The translations under genes were made by a program, and so were the position numbers. From contig NZ_CP121666.1 in the NCBI RefSeq assembly GCF_029714325.1, forward strand, positions 8,153,001 through 8,217,000: 64,000 bases of DNA, read 5' to 3'. The notes beneath the pieces are model-generated. The model saw only the letters and a program-made list of their open reading frames with translations, did not search any database and was not told the DNA's origin. Shown piece by piece: positions 42,677-52,461 of this stretch. Within the stretch, counting starts at the first letter, position 1. Each line of letters begins with the position of its first letter. The DNA comes from Bradyrhizobium sp. CB1717. Lineage in GTDB: Bacteria; Pseudomonadota; Alphaproteobacteria; Rhizobiales; Xanthobacteraceae.

Positions 42677-43882
42677 CTATCCCGCCACCGCTTTTACTGG
42701 GGCGACATTGATCGCGAGCTTGCCGTAGCGATCCGTAAAAGCCACGGTGTCGATCTCTTCCAGCTTGATCTCTCCGCTCATCACGCCCTGTTTCCACGCG
42801 GCCTGCGCCGGATCGTTCTGGAACTCCGGCATCACCTCGCGGCCGAACAGCTCCAGCGATTCGCAGATGTGCTCGTGACTGTTCTTGCCCGCTTGATTTA
42901 GCAAGATGACTTGATCGATATGCGAAGACTGGAAGCGCTTCAGCTTCTTTCGGATCGTCTCGGGCGAGCCGATGAGGCCGCCGCGCAGCGCGGCCTCCTG
43001 CGCTTCCGGGTTGTCGCGCTTCCACTTGTTATACTCGTCCCACATGTTGACGGTGTAGGGCGCGGGACGCTGGCGATTTTGCGCGGCGCCGTAGTAGCGC
43101 AGCGCGAACTGGAAGAAGGTGGCGCCGTCGGCGCGGGCGCGCGCCTCTTCATCCGTCTTCGCGCACATGAAGAACGAGACCAGCGCCATGTTCGGGTTGA
43201 TCTCGTAGTCCGCCAATCTGCGCAGACGCTTGGTCATGGCGTTGTAATAGGCGTGCACCCAGGCATGCGCGGCATCGGCGCTGACGAACTGAAAACCGAG
43301 CGCACCAAAACCGTGGCGGCCGGCGCGCTCGATGGTCGGCAGCTGCGAGCAGGCCATCCACAGCGGCGGATGCGGCTTCTGCACGGGCTTGGGCACGACG
43401 TTGCGCAAGGGGATGTCGAAATACCTGCCGTGATGCTCGCTGCCTGCGTCCTTGAACATCGGGAAGATCGCGGCGACGGCCTCCTCGAACACCTCCTTCT
43501 TGGTCTCCATGTCGCGGCCGAACGGGGTGAGCTCGGTGATGGACGCGCTCTCGCCCATGCCGAACTCGCAGCGGCCGTTACTGAGCAGGTCGAGCACCGC
43601 GACACGCTCGGCGACGCGCGCCGGATGGTTAGTGGTGAGCTGGAGGATGCCGTGGCCGAGGCGGATGCGCTTCGTGCGCTGGCTGGCGGCGGCGAGGAAG
43701 GATTCCGGCGAAGGCGAGTGCGAGTATTCCTCGAGGAAGTGGTGCTCGACCACCCAGGCGTGGTCGTAGCCGAGCTTGTCGGCGAGTTCCATCTGCGAGA
43801 GGGCATTCTGGTAGAGGGCGAGCTCGTCGCCGGCCACCCAGGGCCGTGGCAGCTGCAGCTCGTAGAAGATGCCGAACTTCAT
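42677..43882 (-). CDS. LLM-class flavin-dependent monooxygenase
   Basis: Luciferase-like TIM-barrel enzyme of 401 residues using reduced flavin. N-terminus MKFGIFYELQLPRPWVAGDE, then YDHAWVVEHHFLEEYSHSPS (the His-rich substrate loop), RIRLGHGILQLTTNHPARVA and LDLLSNGRCEFGMGESASIT. The C-terminal part has GGLIGSPETIRKKLKRFQSS and HIDQVILLNQAGKNSHEHIC, as in LLM proteins of the bacterial luciferase type. The substrate is unknown. It stands divergent from the nap operon, whose control region lies just beyond its start. Confidence 0.9.
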   Translation of the reverse strand: MKFGIFYELQLPRPWVAGDELALYQNALSQMELADKLGYDHAWVVEHHFLEEYSHSPSPESFLAAASQRTKRIRLGHGILQLTTNHPARVAERVAVLDLLSNGRCEFGMGESASITELTPFGRDMETKKEVFEEAVAAIFPMFKDAGSEHHGRYFDIPLRNVVPKPVQKPHPPLWMACSQLPTIERAGRHGFGALGFQFVSADAAHAWVHAYYNAMTKRLRRLADYEINPNMALVSFFMCAKTDEEARARADGATFFQFALRYYGAAQNRQRPAPYTVNMWDEYNKWKRDNPEAQEAALRGGLIGSPETIRKKLKRFQSSHIDQVILLNQAGKNSHEHICESLELFGREVMPEFQNDPAQAAWKQGVMSGEIKLEEIDTVAFTDRYGKLAINVAPVKAVAG

Positions 43883-44044
43883 GACGCCTCTCCCGCATTG
43901 TTCTTGTTAACCGCATCTTAGAGCGTGATCCGGCGCTGTCTACGCGGTCGCAATTCCGCGGCGTGGGAGAACGATTCCCCGCCCGCGCAGAGCGGCGCGC
44001 TACGTCCCGGCACTGCCGCTGCGACATCCGCGCAAGTCGAGAGA

Positions 44045-44058
44045 TTGATCCAGATCAA
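44045..44058 (+). promoter_or_regulatory. Perfect FixK/FNR box in front of nap
   Basis: TTGATCCAGATCAA matches the FNR/FixK consensus TTGAT-N4-ATCAA exactly. It is centred about 100 bp before the napE ATG. In Bradyrhizobium japonicum the nap genes are known to be activated by FixK2 under low oxygen; if the box acts at -41.5 the transcript would start near 44093. The rest of the 268-bp gap carries no gene. Confidence 0.85.
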
Positions 44059-44150
44059 CGCCGCGGCGGCCCAATTGCAGCAAAAGTGCTGCAAGGCAAC
44101 GGCCCGGATGCCGTCCCGATGATTCCCATACCATCCCGAAGAGACCGAAT

Positions 44151-44336
44151 ATGTCGGCCCCTGACGACACGACTTCGCGCGTGCGCCGTAAGCGCATGGA
44201 GATTTTTGCGTTCCTGTTCCTGACCGCGGTCGTGATGCCCGTCCTCGCGGTCGGAACGGTCGGCTCCTATGGGCTCGGCGTCTGGATCTACCAGATGTTT
44301 GCCGGCCCTCCCGGCCCGCCGACCTCCGCGCATTGA
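44151..44336 (+). CDS. napE: Periplasmic nitrate reductase subunit NapE
   Basis: Small inner-membrane protein of 61 residues and first gene of the operon. After a polar N-terminus (MSAPDDTTSRVRRKRMEIFA) comes one membrane helix (FLFLTAVVMPVLAVGTVGSY) and GLGVWIYQMFAGPPGPP, the conserved W-I-x-Q-x-x-x-G-P-P end of NapE. Its exact role in nitrate reduction is unsettled. napD follows after 27 bp. Confidence 0.93.
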   Translation: MSAPDDTTSRVRRKRMEIFAFLFLTAVVMPVLAVGTVGSYGLGVWIYQMFAGPPGPPTSAH

Positions 44337-44363
44337 TCGTTCGACAAGCGAAAGACAGGCATC

Positions 44364-44693
44364 ATGGCCCAAGCCAGAGTCACCAGAGCCAAACTCAACC
44401 GCCGTGCACTGATCACGGGCCGCGTGCTCAGCGCCGACCGCATCGTGTCGCCGCCGGGCTGCGAGATCGCCAGCATCATCGTGCAGGCGCGCCCCGAGCG
44501 GCTCGCCGAGGTGGAAGCCGAGATCGCGGCGATGCCCGGCTGCGAGATCCACGCCCGCGATCCGCGTGGCAAGCTTATCGTGGTCACCGAAGCGCCCGAT
44601 GCCGGCAGCCTCGGCACCATGCTCAACACCATCCAGTCGCTGCAGCACGTCTATTCCGCGGCGCTGGTCTTCCACGCCATCGAAACCGCCTGA
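44364..44693 (+). CDS. napD: NapA maturation chaperone NapD
   Basis: Cytosolic chaperone of 109 residues that binds the Tat signal of NapA until cofactor insertion is complete. The core reads [40 protein letters not shown] and [20 protein letters not shown], the usual NapD ferredoxin-like fold; the first 30 residues are a basic extension. It ends 16 bp before napA, the gene of its client. Confidence 0.94.
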   Translation: MAQARVTRAKLNRRALITGRVLSADRIVSPPGCEIASIIVQARPERLAEVEAEIAAMPGCEIHARDPRGKLIVVTEAPDAGSLGTMLNTIQSLQHVYSAALVFHAIETA

Positions 44694-44709
44694 GTCAGGA
44701 AGAGCCATC

Positions 44710-47223
44710 ATGACATCGCCGAAGCTCGACCGCCGCCAGATGCTGAAGCTCGAGGCTGCCGCGATCGCCGCGGCCGCCGCCGGGCTCCCGGCGCCGGCGC
44801 TCGCCGCCAACCTCGCCGCCGAGCGCGAGGTGAGCGAATTGAAATGGGACAAGGCCGCCTGCCGCTTCTGCGGCACCGGCTGCTCGGTGATGGTCGCGAC
44901 CAAGGACAACCGCGTCGTCGCCACCCATGGCGACATCAAGGCCGAGGTCAATCGCGGCCTGAACTGCGTCAAGGGCTACTTCCTCTCCAAGATCATGTAC
45001 GGCCACGACCGCCTGACCCAGCCGATGCTGCGCAAGAGAGACGGCAAGTACGACAAGAACGGCGACTTCACGCCTGTGTCCTGGACCGAAGCCTTCGACA
45101 TCATGGAGCAGAAGTGGAAGGAGGCGATCAAGAAGCGCGGGCCGAACGGCGTCGCCATGTTCGGCTCCGGCCAGTGGACGATCTGGGAAGGCTATGCGGC
45201 GTCAAAGCTGTTCAAGGCCGGCTTCCGCACCAACAACATCGACCCCAATGCGCGGCACTGCATGGCCTCCGCCGTCGCCGGCATGATGCGCACCTTCGGC
45301 ATCGACGAGCCGGCGGGCTGCTATGACGACATCGAGGCGACCGACGCCTTCGTGCTGTGGGGCTCCAACATGGCGGAGATGCACCCGATCCTGTGGACGC
45401 GCCTGACCGACCGCCGGCTGTCCGCGCCGCATGTCCGCGTCGCCGTGCTCTCGACCTTCGAGCACCGCTCGTTCGACCTCGCCGATATCGGCATGGTGTT
45501 CGTGCCGCAAACCGATCTCTACATCCTCAACGCCATCGCCAACCACATCATCACGACCGGCCGCGTCAACAAGGACTTCGTCAACGCCCATGCCATCTTC
45601 AGGCGCGGGCAGACCGACATCGGCTATGGTTTGAGGCCCGAGCATCCGCTGCAGAAGAAGGCGACCGGCGCGGCCAAGGCCAACGACTCCACCGACATGA
45701 GCTATGACGAGTACGTCAAGTTCGTCTCGGACTACACGCTGGAGAAGGCTGCAAAAATGTCCGGCGTGCCGCTGAACCGGCTCGAGGCGCTGGCGGAGCT
45801 CTATGCCGATCCCAAGACCAAGGTGATCTCGTTCTGGACCATGGGGTTCAACCAGCACACCCGCGGCGTCTGGGCCAACAACCTCGTCTACAACATCCAT
45901 CTTCTGACCGGAAAGATCTCCTCGCCCGGCAACAGCCCGTTCTCGCTGACCGGCCAGCCCTCGGCCTGCGGCACCGCGCGCGAGGTCGGCACCTTCTCGC
46001 ACCGCCTGCCCGCCGACATGGTCGTGACCAACAAGGCGCATCGCGATCATGCCGAGCACATCTGGCAGCTGCCCGAAGGCACCATTCCCGACAAGAACGG
46101 CGCACACGCCGTGCTGCAGAGCCGGATGCTGAAGGACGGCCTGATCAACGCCTATTGGGTGCAGGTCAACAACAACCTGCAGGCCGGCCCCAACGTCAAC
46201 GAGGAGACCTATCCGGGCTTCCGCAACCCCGACAATTTCATCGTGGTGTCGGATGCCTATCCGACCGTGACGGCGCTCGCCGCCGATCTGATCCTGCCGA
46301 CCGCGATGTGGGTGGAGAAGGAAGGCGCCTATGGCAACGCCGAGCGGCGCACCCAGTTCTGGCACCAGCTCGTCACCGCGCCGGGCGAAGCCAAATCCGA
46401 TCTCTGGCAGCTCATGGAATTTTCAAAACGCTTCAAGATCGAGGAGGTCTGGCCCGAGGAGCTGATCGCCAAGAAGCCGGACGTTCGCGGCAAGACGCTG
46501 TTCGACGTGCTCTACAGGAACGGCCAGGTCGACAAATTCCCCGTGACCGAGATCGAGGCCGGCTATTCCAACGAGGAAGCCAAGGCGTTCGGCTTCTACG
46601 TGCAGAAGGGGCTGTTCGAGGAATATGCCCAGTTCGGCCGCGGCCACGGCCACGACCTCGCGCCGTTCGACACCTATCACCGAGAGCGCGGCCTGCGCTG
46701 GCCCGTCGTCAACGGCCAGGAGACGAAGTGGCGCTTCCGCGAGGGCAGCGACCCCTACGTCAAGCAGGGCACCGACGTGCAGTTCTACGGCTATCCCGAC
46801 GGCAAGGCGCGCATCTTCGCGCTTCCGTTCGAGCCGGCGGCGGAATCGCCCGACAACGACTATCCCTACTGGCTCTCGACCGGCCGCGTGCTGGAGCACT
46901 GGCATTCCGGCACCATGACGCGCCGCGTGCCCGAGCTGTACAAGGCGTTCCCGGAGGCCGTCTGCTTCATGCATCCCGACGACGCGCAGGACATGAAGCT
47001 GCGGCGCGGCGACGAGGTGAAGGTGGTCTCGCGCCGCGGCTTCATCCGCGCCCGCGTCGAGACGCGCGGCCGCGACCGGCCGCCGCGCGGTCTGGTGTTC
47101 GTGCCCTGGTTCGACGAATCCAAGCTGATCAACAAGGTGACGCTGGACGCCACCGATCCGATCTCGCTGCAAACCGATTTCAAGAAATGCGCCGTGCGCA
47201 TCGAGCGGGTGAACCTGTCATGA
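44710..47223 (+). CDS. napA: Periplasmic nitrate reductase catalytic subunit NapA
   Basis: Molybdenum enzyme of 837 residues that reduces nitrate to nitrite in the periplasm. A Tat signal ([20 protein letters not shown]) opens the protein. The [4Fe-4S] ligands are Cys51, 54, 58 and 86 (CRFCGTGC and LNCVKG; spacing x2, x3, x27), and the Mo ligand is Cys184 in [15 protein letters not shown]. The bis-MGD-binding C-terminus includes [20 protein letters not shown] and [20 protein letters not shown]. The true start is ATG 44710; the open frame to 44566 overlaps napD. The TGA stop overlaps the napB start. NapF, G and H are absent. Confidence 0.97.
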   Translation: MTSPKLDRRQMLKLEAAAIAAAAAGLPAPALAANLAAEREVSELKWDKAACRFCGTGCSVMVATKDNRVVATHGDIKAEVNRGLNCVKGYFLSKIMYGHDRLTQPMLRKRDGKYDKNGDFTPVSWTEAFDIMEQKWKEAIKKRGPNGVAMFGSGQWTIWEGYAASKLFKAGFRTNNIDPNARHCMASAVAGMMRTFGIDEPAGCYDDIEATDAFVLWGSNMAEMHPILWTRLTDRRLSAPHVRVAVLSTFEHRSFDLADIGMVFVPQTDLYILNAIANHIITTGRVNKDFVNAHAIFRRGQTDIGYGLRPEHPLQKKATGAAKANDSTDMSYDEYVKFVSDYTLEKAAKMSGVPLNRLEALAELYADPKTKVISFWTMGFNQHTRGVWANNLVYNIHLLTGKISSPGNSPFSLTGQPSACGTAREVGTFSHRLPADMVVTNKAHRDHAEHIWQLPEGTIPDKNGAHAVLQSRMLKDGLINAYWVQVNNNLQAGPNVNEETYPGFRNPDNFIVVSDAYPTVTALAADLILPTAMWVEKEGAYGNAERRTQFWHQLVTAPGEAKSDLWQLMEFSKRFKIEEVWPEELIAKKPDVRGKTLFDVLYRNGQVDKFPVTEIEAGYSNEEAKAFGFYVQKGLFEEYAQFGRGHGHDLAPFDTYHRERGLRWPVVNGQETKWRFREGSDPYVKQGTDVQFYGYPDGKARIFALPFEPAAESPDNDYPYWLSTGRVLEHWHSGTMTRRVPELYKAFPEAVCFMHPDDAQDMKLRRGDEVKVVSRRGFIRARVETRGRDRPPRGLVFVPWFDESKLINKVTLDATDPISLQTDFKKCAVRIERVNLS

Positions 47224-47690
47224 TGAAACGATTTGGTATCGCCCTGCTCGCGGTCGCGATTGCCGCCGGCACGAGCTCGCTGACTGCGCAGACGGTGACC
47301 TCGGGACTGCGCGGCGCGGCGCCGCTCAACGACGAGGGCCCGGCGCCGCCGATGCTACCCAACCGCAACACGTCCGAGAAGGAGGTGCGCAACTATCCGG
47401 AGCAGCCGCCCGTCATCCCGCACACGATCGACGGCTACCAGATCGACCTCAACGGCAACAAATGCCTGTCCTGCCACGCGCGGGCGCGCACGGCGGAATC
47501 GCAGGCGCCGATGGTGTCGATCACGCATTTCATGGACCGCGACGGCCAGTTCCTGGCCTCGATCTCGCCGCGCCGCTTCTTCTGCACCGAGTGCCACGTG
47601 CCGCAGAACACCGCCAATCCGCCCGTCAGCAACGATTTTACCGACATCGACACGCTGCTGTCGCGCGCAAGCCCGGGTGGCCGGCGATGA
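47220..47690 (+). CDS. napB: Diheme cytochrome c subunit NapB
   Basis: Periplasmic electron-transfer subunit of NapA, 156 residues. Signal peptide [20 protein letters not shown] ending near LTAQ. Two heme-binding motifs, CLSCH and CTECH, with the distal histidines expected in [11 protein letters not shown] and SITHFMD. ATG 47220 overlaps the napA stop (ATGATG; either ATG could serve), so the two are translationally coupled. Its stop in turn overlaps the napC start. Confidence 0.95.
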   Translation: MMKRFGIALLAVAIAAGTSSLTAQTVTSGLRGAAPLNDEGPAPPMLPNRNTSEKEVRNYPEQPPVIPHTIDGYQIDLNGNKCLSCHARARTAESQAPMVSITHFMDRDGQFLASISPRRFFCTECHVPQNTANPPVSNDFTDIDTLLSRASPGGRR

Positions 47691-48340
47691 CGACGACCGC
47701 TGACGAGCCCAAGGAGAAGCTGGAGTCCAAGCGCGGCTTCATCGCGCGAAGCTGGGATTTCCTGCTCGAGCTCTGGGGCGTGCTGACCCGGCCGAGCTCG
47801 GTGTTCGCGCTCGGCACGCTGGTGCTGGCGGGCTTCGTGGCCGGCGTGATCTTCTGGGGCGGCTTCAACACCGCGCTGGAAATCACCAACACCGAAAAAT
47901 TCTGCACAGGCTGCCACGAGATGAAGGACAACGTCTTCGCGGAGCTGAAGTCGACCATCCACTTCACCAACCGCTCCGGCGTGCGCGCGACCTGCCCGGA
48001 CTGCCACGTGCCGCACAACTGGACCGACAAGATCGCGCGCAAGATGCAGGCCTCCAAGGAGGTCTGGGGCAAGATCTTCGGCACGATCGATACACGGGAG
48101 AAATTCCTGGATCACCGGCTCGAGCTCGCCGCGCATGAATGGGCGCGCTTCAAGGCCAATGACTCCCTGGAATGCCGCAACTGCCACAGCGCCGATTCCA
48201 TGGACATCACCAAACAGTCGCCGCGGGCCTCGGTCGCGCACCAGCGCTTCCTGTTCACCAAGGAAAAGACCTGCATCGACTGCCACAAGGGCATCGCCCA
48301 CCAGCTGCCGGATATGCGTGGCGTTCCCGGCTGGCAGTAG
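47687..48340 (+). CDS. napC: Membrane-anchored tetraheme cytochrome NapC
   Basis: NapC/NirT-type quinol oxidase of 217 residues. It has one N-terminal membrane anchor ([20 protein letters not shown]) followed by four heme motifs: CTGCH, CPDCH, CRNCH and CIDCH. It takes electrons from ubiquinol and passes them to NapB-NapA. The start overlaps the napB stop (ATGA). As the last gene of napEDABC, it is followed by a hairpin at 48357-48386. Confidence 0.96.
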   Translation: MTTTADEPKEKLESKRGFIARSWDFLLELWGVLTRPSSVFALGTLVLAGFVAGVIFWGGFNTALEITNTEKFCTGCHEMKDNVFAELKSTIHFTNRSGVRATCPDCHVPHNWTDKIARKMQASKEVWGKIFGTIDTREKFLDHRLELAAHEWARFKANDSLECRNCHSADSMDITKQSPRASVAHQRFLFTKEKTCIDCHKGIAHQLPDMRGVPGWQ

Positions 48341-48356
48341 GGGCGCAGGCAACTCG

Positions 48357-48386
48357 ATTCGCCCCGCTTGAACCCTTGGGGCGAAT
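48357..48386 (+). terminator. Hairpin after napC
   Basis: ATTCGCCCC and GGGGCGAAT are exact reverse complements with a 12-base loop, 17 bp after the napC stop. A TTTT run follows a few bases beyond. Likely end of the nap transcript. Confidence 0.6.
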
Positions 48387-48441
48387 GGTTAGTTTTGGGG
48401 GACGGCGAATCGCCCCGATTTCGCCCCTCCTCAAGACAGCT

Positions 48442-49557
48442 ATGGCCACTTTCACCCCGCATCAGGATGCCGCGCTCAAGGCCGTCGGTGACTGGCTCAA
48501 AGCCAAGCCCGGACGGGGCGGCACGCCGCCGGTCTTCCGCCTGTTCGGCTTTGCCGGCACCGGCAAGACCACGCTGGCGCGGCATATCGCCGAGGGCGTG
48601 GACGGCGAGGTGAAATTCGCCGCCTTCACCGGCAAGGCGGCCCTCGTGATGCGCAACAAGGGCTGCGACGAGGCCTCCACGATCCATTCGCTGATCTACC
48701 GCGCCCGCGAATCCGGCGAGGAGCAGCCGAGCTTCGAATTGTGGGACGACGCGCCGGCATCGAAAGCCAAGCTGATCGTGATCGACGAATGCTCCATGGT
48801 CGATGCCGAGCTCGGCCGCGACCTGATGTCGTTCGACTGTCCGCTGCTGGTGCTGGGCGACCCTGCGCAGCTGCCGCCGATCCAGGGCGGCGGCTTCTTC
48901 ACCAATTCGGAGCCCGACGCGATGCTGACCGAGGTGCATCGCCAGGCCCAGGACGATCCGATCGTGCGGATGTCGATGGACGTACGCGAGGGCCGCGAGC
49001 TCGACATCGGCCGCTACGGCGAGAGCGAGGTGGTGTCGCGGAAGGAGCTCGACCCCGACCGCGTCATGGGCGCCGACCAGGTCCTGGTCGGCCGCAACAA
49101 CACGCGACGCGCGTACAACATGCGGGTGCGCCAGCGCCAGAACATCGAGGACCAGTTCCCGGTCGCCGGCGACAAGCTGGTGTGCCTGCGCAACAACCGC
49201 AAGAAGGGCCTGTTCAACGGCGGCCTGTGGCGCGTGAAGTCGCGCAACACCTCGCGCTCGAAATCGCGCATCCTCTCCATGCGGCTGTCGCCGGACGAGG
49301 ATTTCGGGCACAAGGTGACGAAGGTGTCCGTGCGCGCCGACTGCTTCGAGGGTGGCATCGAGCAGATCGCCTGGGAGCAGCGCAAGCCCTATGACGAGTT
49401 CGACTATGGCTACGTGCTGACCGTGCACAAATCGCAGGGCTCGCAATGGGACGACGTCGTGCTGTTCGACGAGAGTTTTGCGTTTGGGGAGAGCCGGGCA
49501 AGGTGGCTGTACACGGGGATTACGCGGGCGGCGAAAAGGTTGAGTATCGTCGTTTAA
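48442..49557 (+). CDS. RecD-like SF1 DNA helicase (AAA family ATPase)
   Basis: Short SF1B helicase of 371 residues. Walker A is RLFGFAGTGKTTLARHIAEG, Walker B is KLIVIDECSMVDAELG, then LLVLGDPAQLPPIQGGGFF, and the C-terminal motifs are GYVLTVHKSQGSQWDDVVLF and WLYTGITRAAKRLSIVV. It resembles the compact RecD/Dda-type helicase common in alphaproteobacteria and phages, which unwinds 5' to 3'. It lacks the long N-terminal region of RecD2. I start at ATG 48442; the longer frame back to 48172 overlaps napC. Role in repair is likely but inferred. It lies in the same direction as nap but has its own hairpin before it. Confidence 0.9.
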   Translation: MATFTPHQDAALKAVGDWLKAKPGRGGTPPVFRLFGFAGTGKTTLARHIAEGVDGEVKFAAFTGKAALVMRNKGCDEASTIHSLIYRARESGEEQPSFELWDDAPASKAKLIVIDECSMVDAELGRDLMSFDCPLLVLGDPAQLPPIQGGGFFTNSEPDAMLTEVHRQAQDDPIVRMSMDVREGRELDIGRYGESEVVSRKELDPDRVMGADQVLVGRNNTRRAYNMRVRQRQNIEDQFPVAGDKLVCLRNNRKKGLFNGGLWRVKSRNTSRSKSRILSMRLSPDEDFGHKVTKVSVRADCFEGGIEQIAWEQRKPYDEFDYGYVLTVHKSQGSQWDDVVLFDESFAFGESRARWLYTGITRAAKRLSIVV

Positions 49558-49566
49558 AGCGCCGCT

Positions 49567-49662
49567 GCCGTAGGGTGGGCAAAGGCGCAACGCGCCGTGC
49601 CCACCATCTCTCTCCCTAAGCAAAAAACGCGTGGGCACGCTTCGCTTTGCCCACCCTACGGC
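49567..49662. repeat. Dispersed palindromic repeat, second copy of the CCGTAGGGTGGGCAAAG family
   Basis: CCGTAGGGTGGGCAAAG at one end and CTTTGCCCACCCTACGG at the other are exact reverse complements, with GTGCCCAC and GTGGGCAC inside. It matches the copy at 30632-30724 in both ends. Located just after the RecD-like gene. Confidence 0.88.
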
Positions 49663-49669
49663 ACTACCC

Positions 49670-49751
49670 CGTCATTCCGGGGCGGCTCGAAGAGCCGAAC
49701 CCGGAATCTCGAGATTCCGGGTTCGATGCTTCGCATCGCCCCGGAATGACG
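49670..49751. repeat. Palindromic repeat with CGTCATTCCGGGGC end
   Basis: CGTCATTCCGGGGCG opens and CGCCCCGGAATGACG-type sequence closes the element, with an inner perfect hairpin around ACCCGGAATCTCGAGATTCCGGGT. The same left end reappears at 63967 at the window edge. It adjoins the previous repeat and lies between convergent genes. Confidence 0.85.
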
Positions 49752-49776
49752 AATTGTTGCTCCGCAACTCAATTCC

Positions 49777-51462
49777 TCACTTCCCCGCAACAAAATAGAA
49801 ATCCTCCCGTCCCGGCGGCGAGCCATACGTGAACGGCTGCTGCTCGTGCTTGGTCGCGGCCCAGACGTCGTCGCGGACGATGTCGAACAGCTTTCGGATC
49901 TCGACCTTCGGTTCCTTGATCTCGCGGGCGAGCGCGGTGGCGAACGGGCTGTTGGCGGCACCGTCGCCGTCCATCGCGGTCTCGCCGTGCTTGGCGGCAT
50001 AGACCACCATGTAGCCGGCGCCGGGCTCGATGTTGGAAAAGCCCTTGTCGACGAGCTTCAGCGACAGCGTGCGCTGCATGGCCGGCGCGAACGGATTGTC
50101 GCGACAGGCATCGAGCACCACGAGACGCATTTTTCGCGCGGCACCGACTGCGGCGATGACCTGCTCGAGCGCGACCGCCTGCGTCTCGGCGTCCTTGTCG
50201 GCGGCAAGCTTGGCATCGACGGGGACGAGATAGTTCACGCCGCCGATCTCAAAGCCGTGGCCGGCGTAATAGACCACGGCCCAGTCGGCCTTCTCCGCCT
50301 CCTCCGCGAAGGTCTTCAGCGCGTCGAAGAACTTGTCGCGGGTGAGATCGCTGACGGAGATCACGGTCTGGAAACCGACATCCTTCAGCACGCTCGCGAT
50401 CAATTTCGAGTCGCGCGGCGGATTGGGCAAGGCGTGCACGTTCTTGTAGGCACCGTTGCCGATCACCAGCGCGACGCGGCGCCCGCTGGGCGCGCCCACT
50501 GGGGCCTGCGGCGTCAGCGCGGCGAGCCGCTCCTGCGCGATGGCGCGGGCGCGCGCCACGTCGGGTTCGTCGAACTTCGTCAGCGAATAGGCGGCTGCGC
50601 GGTAATCGGCGCGCGCCTGGGCGAGATCCTTCTTCCGCTCGTAGATCTGGCCGCGGCCGGAATGAGCACGAATATTGTTCGGATTGATCTCGATCGCCGT
50701 GTTGTAGTCCTTCAGCGCAGCATCGAGGTCGCCCTTCATCATGGCAACGTCGGCGCGATTGTTGATCGCGAAGACGTTGCGGGGCTGCTTCTGGATCAGG
50801 CCGTTGCAGTCGGCGAAGGCCTGCTCAAACTTGCCCATCATGCCCCAGGTGATGCAGCGGTTGCTCACGATCTGAGGCGCGGCCGGATCGATCTTCTCGG
50901 CTTCCGCAAAGTCGGCGATCGCGCCGTTGAAATCCTTCATCAGCGTCCGTACGCGGGCACGATTGGTCCAGCCGAGCAGGAATTTCGGCGTGTACCTGAT
51001 CGACAGGTTGAAATCGTCGAGCGCGCTTTGCAGGGCGCCCCGGCGCAGCTGGATCACGCCGCGATTGTTGTAGGGGACACCGTAGGTCGGCCGCTTCTGG
51101 AGCGCGAGGTTGTAGTCGGCCATCGCGAGGTCGTCCTGGCCCTTGCGCTCATAGGCGAGGCCGCGCAGGTTGAGCGCAATGACGTAGTCAGGATCGAGAT
51201 CGACGGCCATGGACAGGGTCTCGATGGCGTGGACGTAGTCGCGCTTGTTGATCAGGGTGTTGCCGCGCACGGACAGCGCGACGGCCTTGTCCTTGCCGGT
51301 CAGGCGATCGGCGTTGAGCAGATTGTCGCAGGCCGGTGCGCGGGCCTGCATGTCCGCCTGGCGGTCGCGGCAGAGGGCGAGATCGTCGCTGACTTGATCT
51401 GCATGGGCGATCGCGACGGTGGCGATCAGGGTGACGAGGGTCAGGGAAACGACGCGCAGCAT
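49777..51462 (-). CDS. Secreted TPR protein with caspase-like (C14) domain
   Basis: Exported protein of about 561 residues. After a signal peptide (MLRVVSLTLVTLIATVAIAH ending ADQ) come about seven TPR units (for example NTLINKRDYVHAIETLSMAV and NNRADVAMMKGDLDAALKDY) up to about residue 300. The caspase fold follows: RVALVIGNGAYKNVHALPNP, catalytic His in AVVYYAGHGFEIGG (about residue 397) and catalytic Cys in LVVLDACRDNPFA (about 452). Active-site residues are intact, so proteolysis is possible; rhizobia hold many such C14 proteins with unknown targets. I start at ATG 51462, where the signal peptide begins, not at 51522. Confidence 0.9.
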   Translation of the reverse strand: MLRVVSLTLVTLIATVAIAHADQVSDDLALCRDRQADMQARAPACDNLLNADRLTGKDKAVALSVRGNTLINKRDYVHAIETLSMAVDLDPDYVIALNLRGLAYERKGQDDLAMADYNLALQKRPTYGVPYNNRGVIQLRRGALQSALDDFNLSIRYTPKFLLGWTNRARVRTLMKDFNGAIADFAEAEKIDPAAPQIVSNRCITWGMMGKFEQAFADCNGLIQKQPRNVFAINNRADVAMMKGDLDAALKDYNTAIEINPNNIRAHSGRGQIYERKKDLAQARADYRAAAYSLTKFDEPDVARARAIAQERLAALTPQAPVGAPSGRRVALVIGNGAYKNVHALPNPPRDSKLIASVLKDVGFQTVISVSDLTRDKFFDALKTFAEEAEKADWAVVYYAGHGFEIGGVNYLVPVDAKLAADKDAETQAVALEQVIAAVGAARKMRLVVLDACRDNPFAPAMQRTLSLKLVDKGFSNIEPGAGYMVVYAAKHGETAMDGDGAANSPFATALAREIKEPKVEIRKLFDIVRDDVWAATKHEQQPFTYGSPPGREDFYFVAGK

Positions 51463-51711
51463 GTTATCAGGCCAGCTCCAGCCACCATTTTTCCAGGTCG
51501 ATCGTCGATCGCGCGGCTTCATCTAGCGCGGAGTTCCCACCTCGCCAAGCGGGCTGTCTGAAGCAGACGCTTTCACAGACTCGTGTCCATCCCGGCGTAA
51601 CAATCGGTCCCTATCCCCGTATCTCCAGTGACTGGAATGCGGCCGGGCAGGCTGTTCGCCCGGTGCCAACCGACCTAGACTGTCGCAACCTTCCGCCAAA
51701 GAGGCTCCGCC

Positions 51712-52416
51712 ATGCGTCGTCCCGCCCTTCTGACCCTGCTCGCCGCCACCGCCGCCGCGACACTGGCCTTTGCCGTGCCGTCCCGGGCCGCCGAGGAAGC
51801 CGTCGTGATCCCCGCCCCGGCCGTGGACGCGGCGCCCGCGAGCGGCATCCAGACCGCGGTGGTCGCCGGCGGCTGCTTCTGGGGCGTGCAGGGCGTCTTC
51901 CAGCACACCGCCGGCGTCGTCAACGCGGTCTCCGGCTATGCCGGCGGCACCAAGGCGACCGCCGACTACCAGACGGTCTCGGGCGGCCGGACCGGCCATG
52001 CGGAATCGGTCGAGATCAAGTACGACCCGAAGAAGATCTCTTACGGAAAGATCCTCCAGATCTACTTCTCGGTGGTGCACGACCCGACCCAGCTCAACCG
52101 CCAGGGCCCCGACATCGGCACGCAATATCGCTCGGCGATCTTCACCACCTCCGACGAGCAGAAGAAGGTGGCGGATGCCTATATCGCCCAGCTCAACGGC
52201 GCGAAGGTGTTCGGCAAGCCGATCGTGACCAAGGTCGGCGCGCTGGAGGCGTTCTATCCGGCGGAGGCCTATCACCAGGATTACCTGACGCTGCACCCGA
52301 ACCAGCCCTACATCGCCTATAACGACCTGCCCAAGGTCGAGAACCTGAAAAAGCTGTTCGCGGATAACTACATTGAGAAGCCGACGCTGGTGAATGCCAG
52401 CAAGGCCACCAACTGA
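51712..52416 (+). CDS. msrA: Peptide methionine (S)-S-oxide reductase MsrA, exported
   Basis: Repairs oxidised methionine. A signal peptide (MRRPALLTLLAATAAATLAF ending at SRAAEEA) precedes the domain, so it acts in the periplasm. The active site is VVAGGCFWGVQGVFQHTAGV (Cys55), followed by YAGGTKATADYQTVSGGRTG, HAESVEIKYDP and FYPAEAYHQDYL. A C-terminal resolving Cys is not present, so recycling may use another route. Length 234 including signal. msrB follows after 45 bp and is probably in the same operon, giving reduction of both diastereomers. Confidence 0.95.
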   Translation: MRRPALLTLLAATAAATLAFAVPSRAAEEAVVIPAPAVDAAPASGIQTAVVAGGCFWGVQGVFQHTAGVVNAVSGYAGGTKATADYQTVSGGRTGHAESVEIKYDPKKISYGKILQIYFSVVHDPTQLNRQGPDIGTQYRSAIFTTSDEQKKVADAYIAQLNGAKVFGKPIVTKVGALEAFYPAEAYHQDYLTLHPNQPYIAYNDLPKVENLKKLFADNYIEKPTLVNASKATN

Positions 52417-52461
52417 TCGCGAGATCATCGAAAGCAAGATCATCGAAGAAACGGGAGACCC

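Noticed and set aside
45202..46365. Minus-strand frame (387 codons) inside napA
   Set aside because: Antisense shadow; NapA cofactor motifs fix the coding strand.
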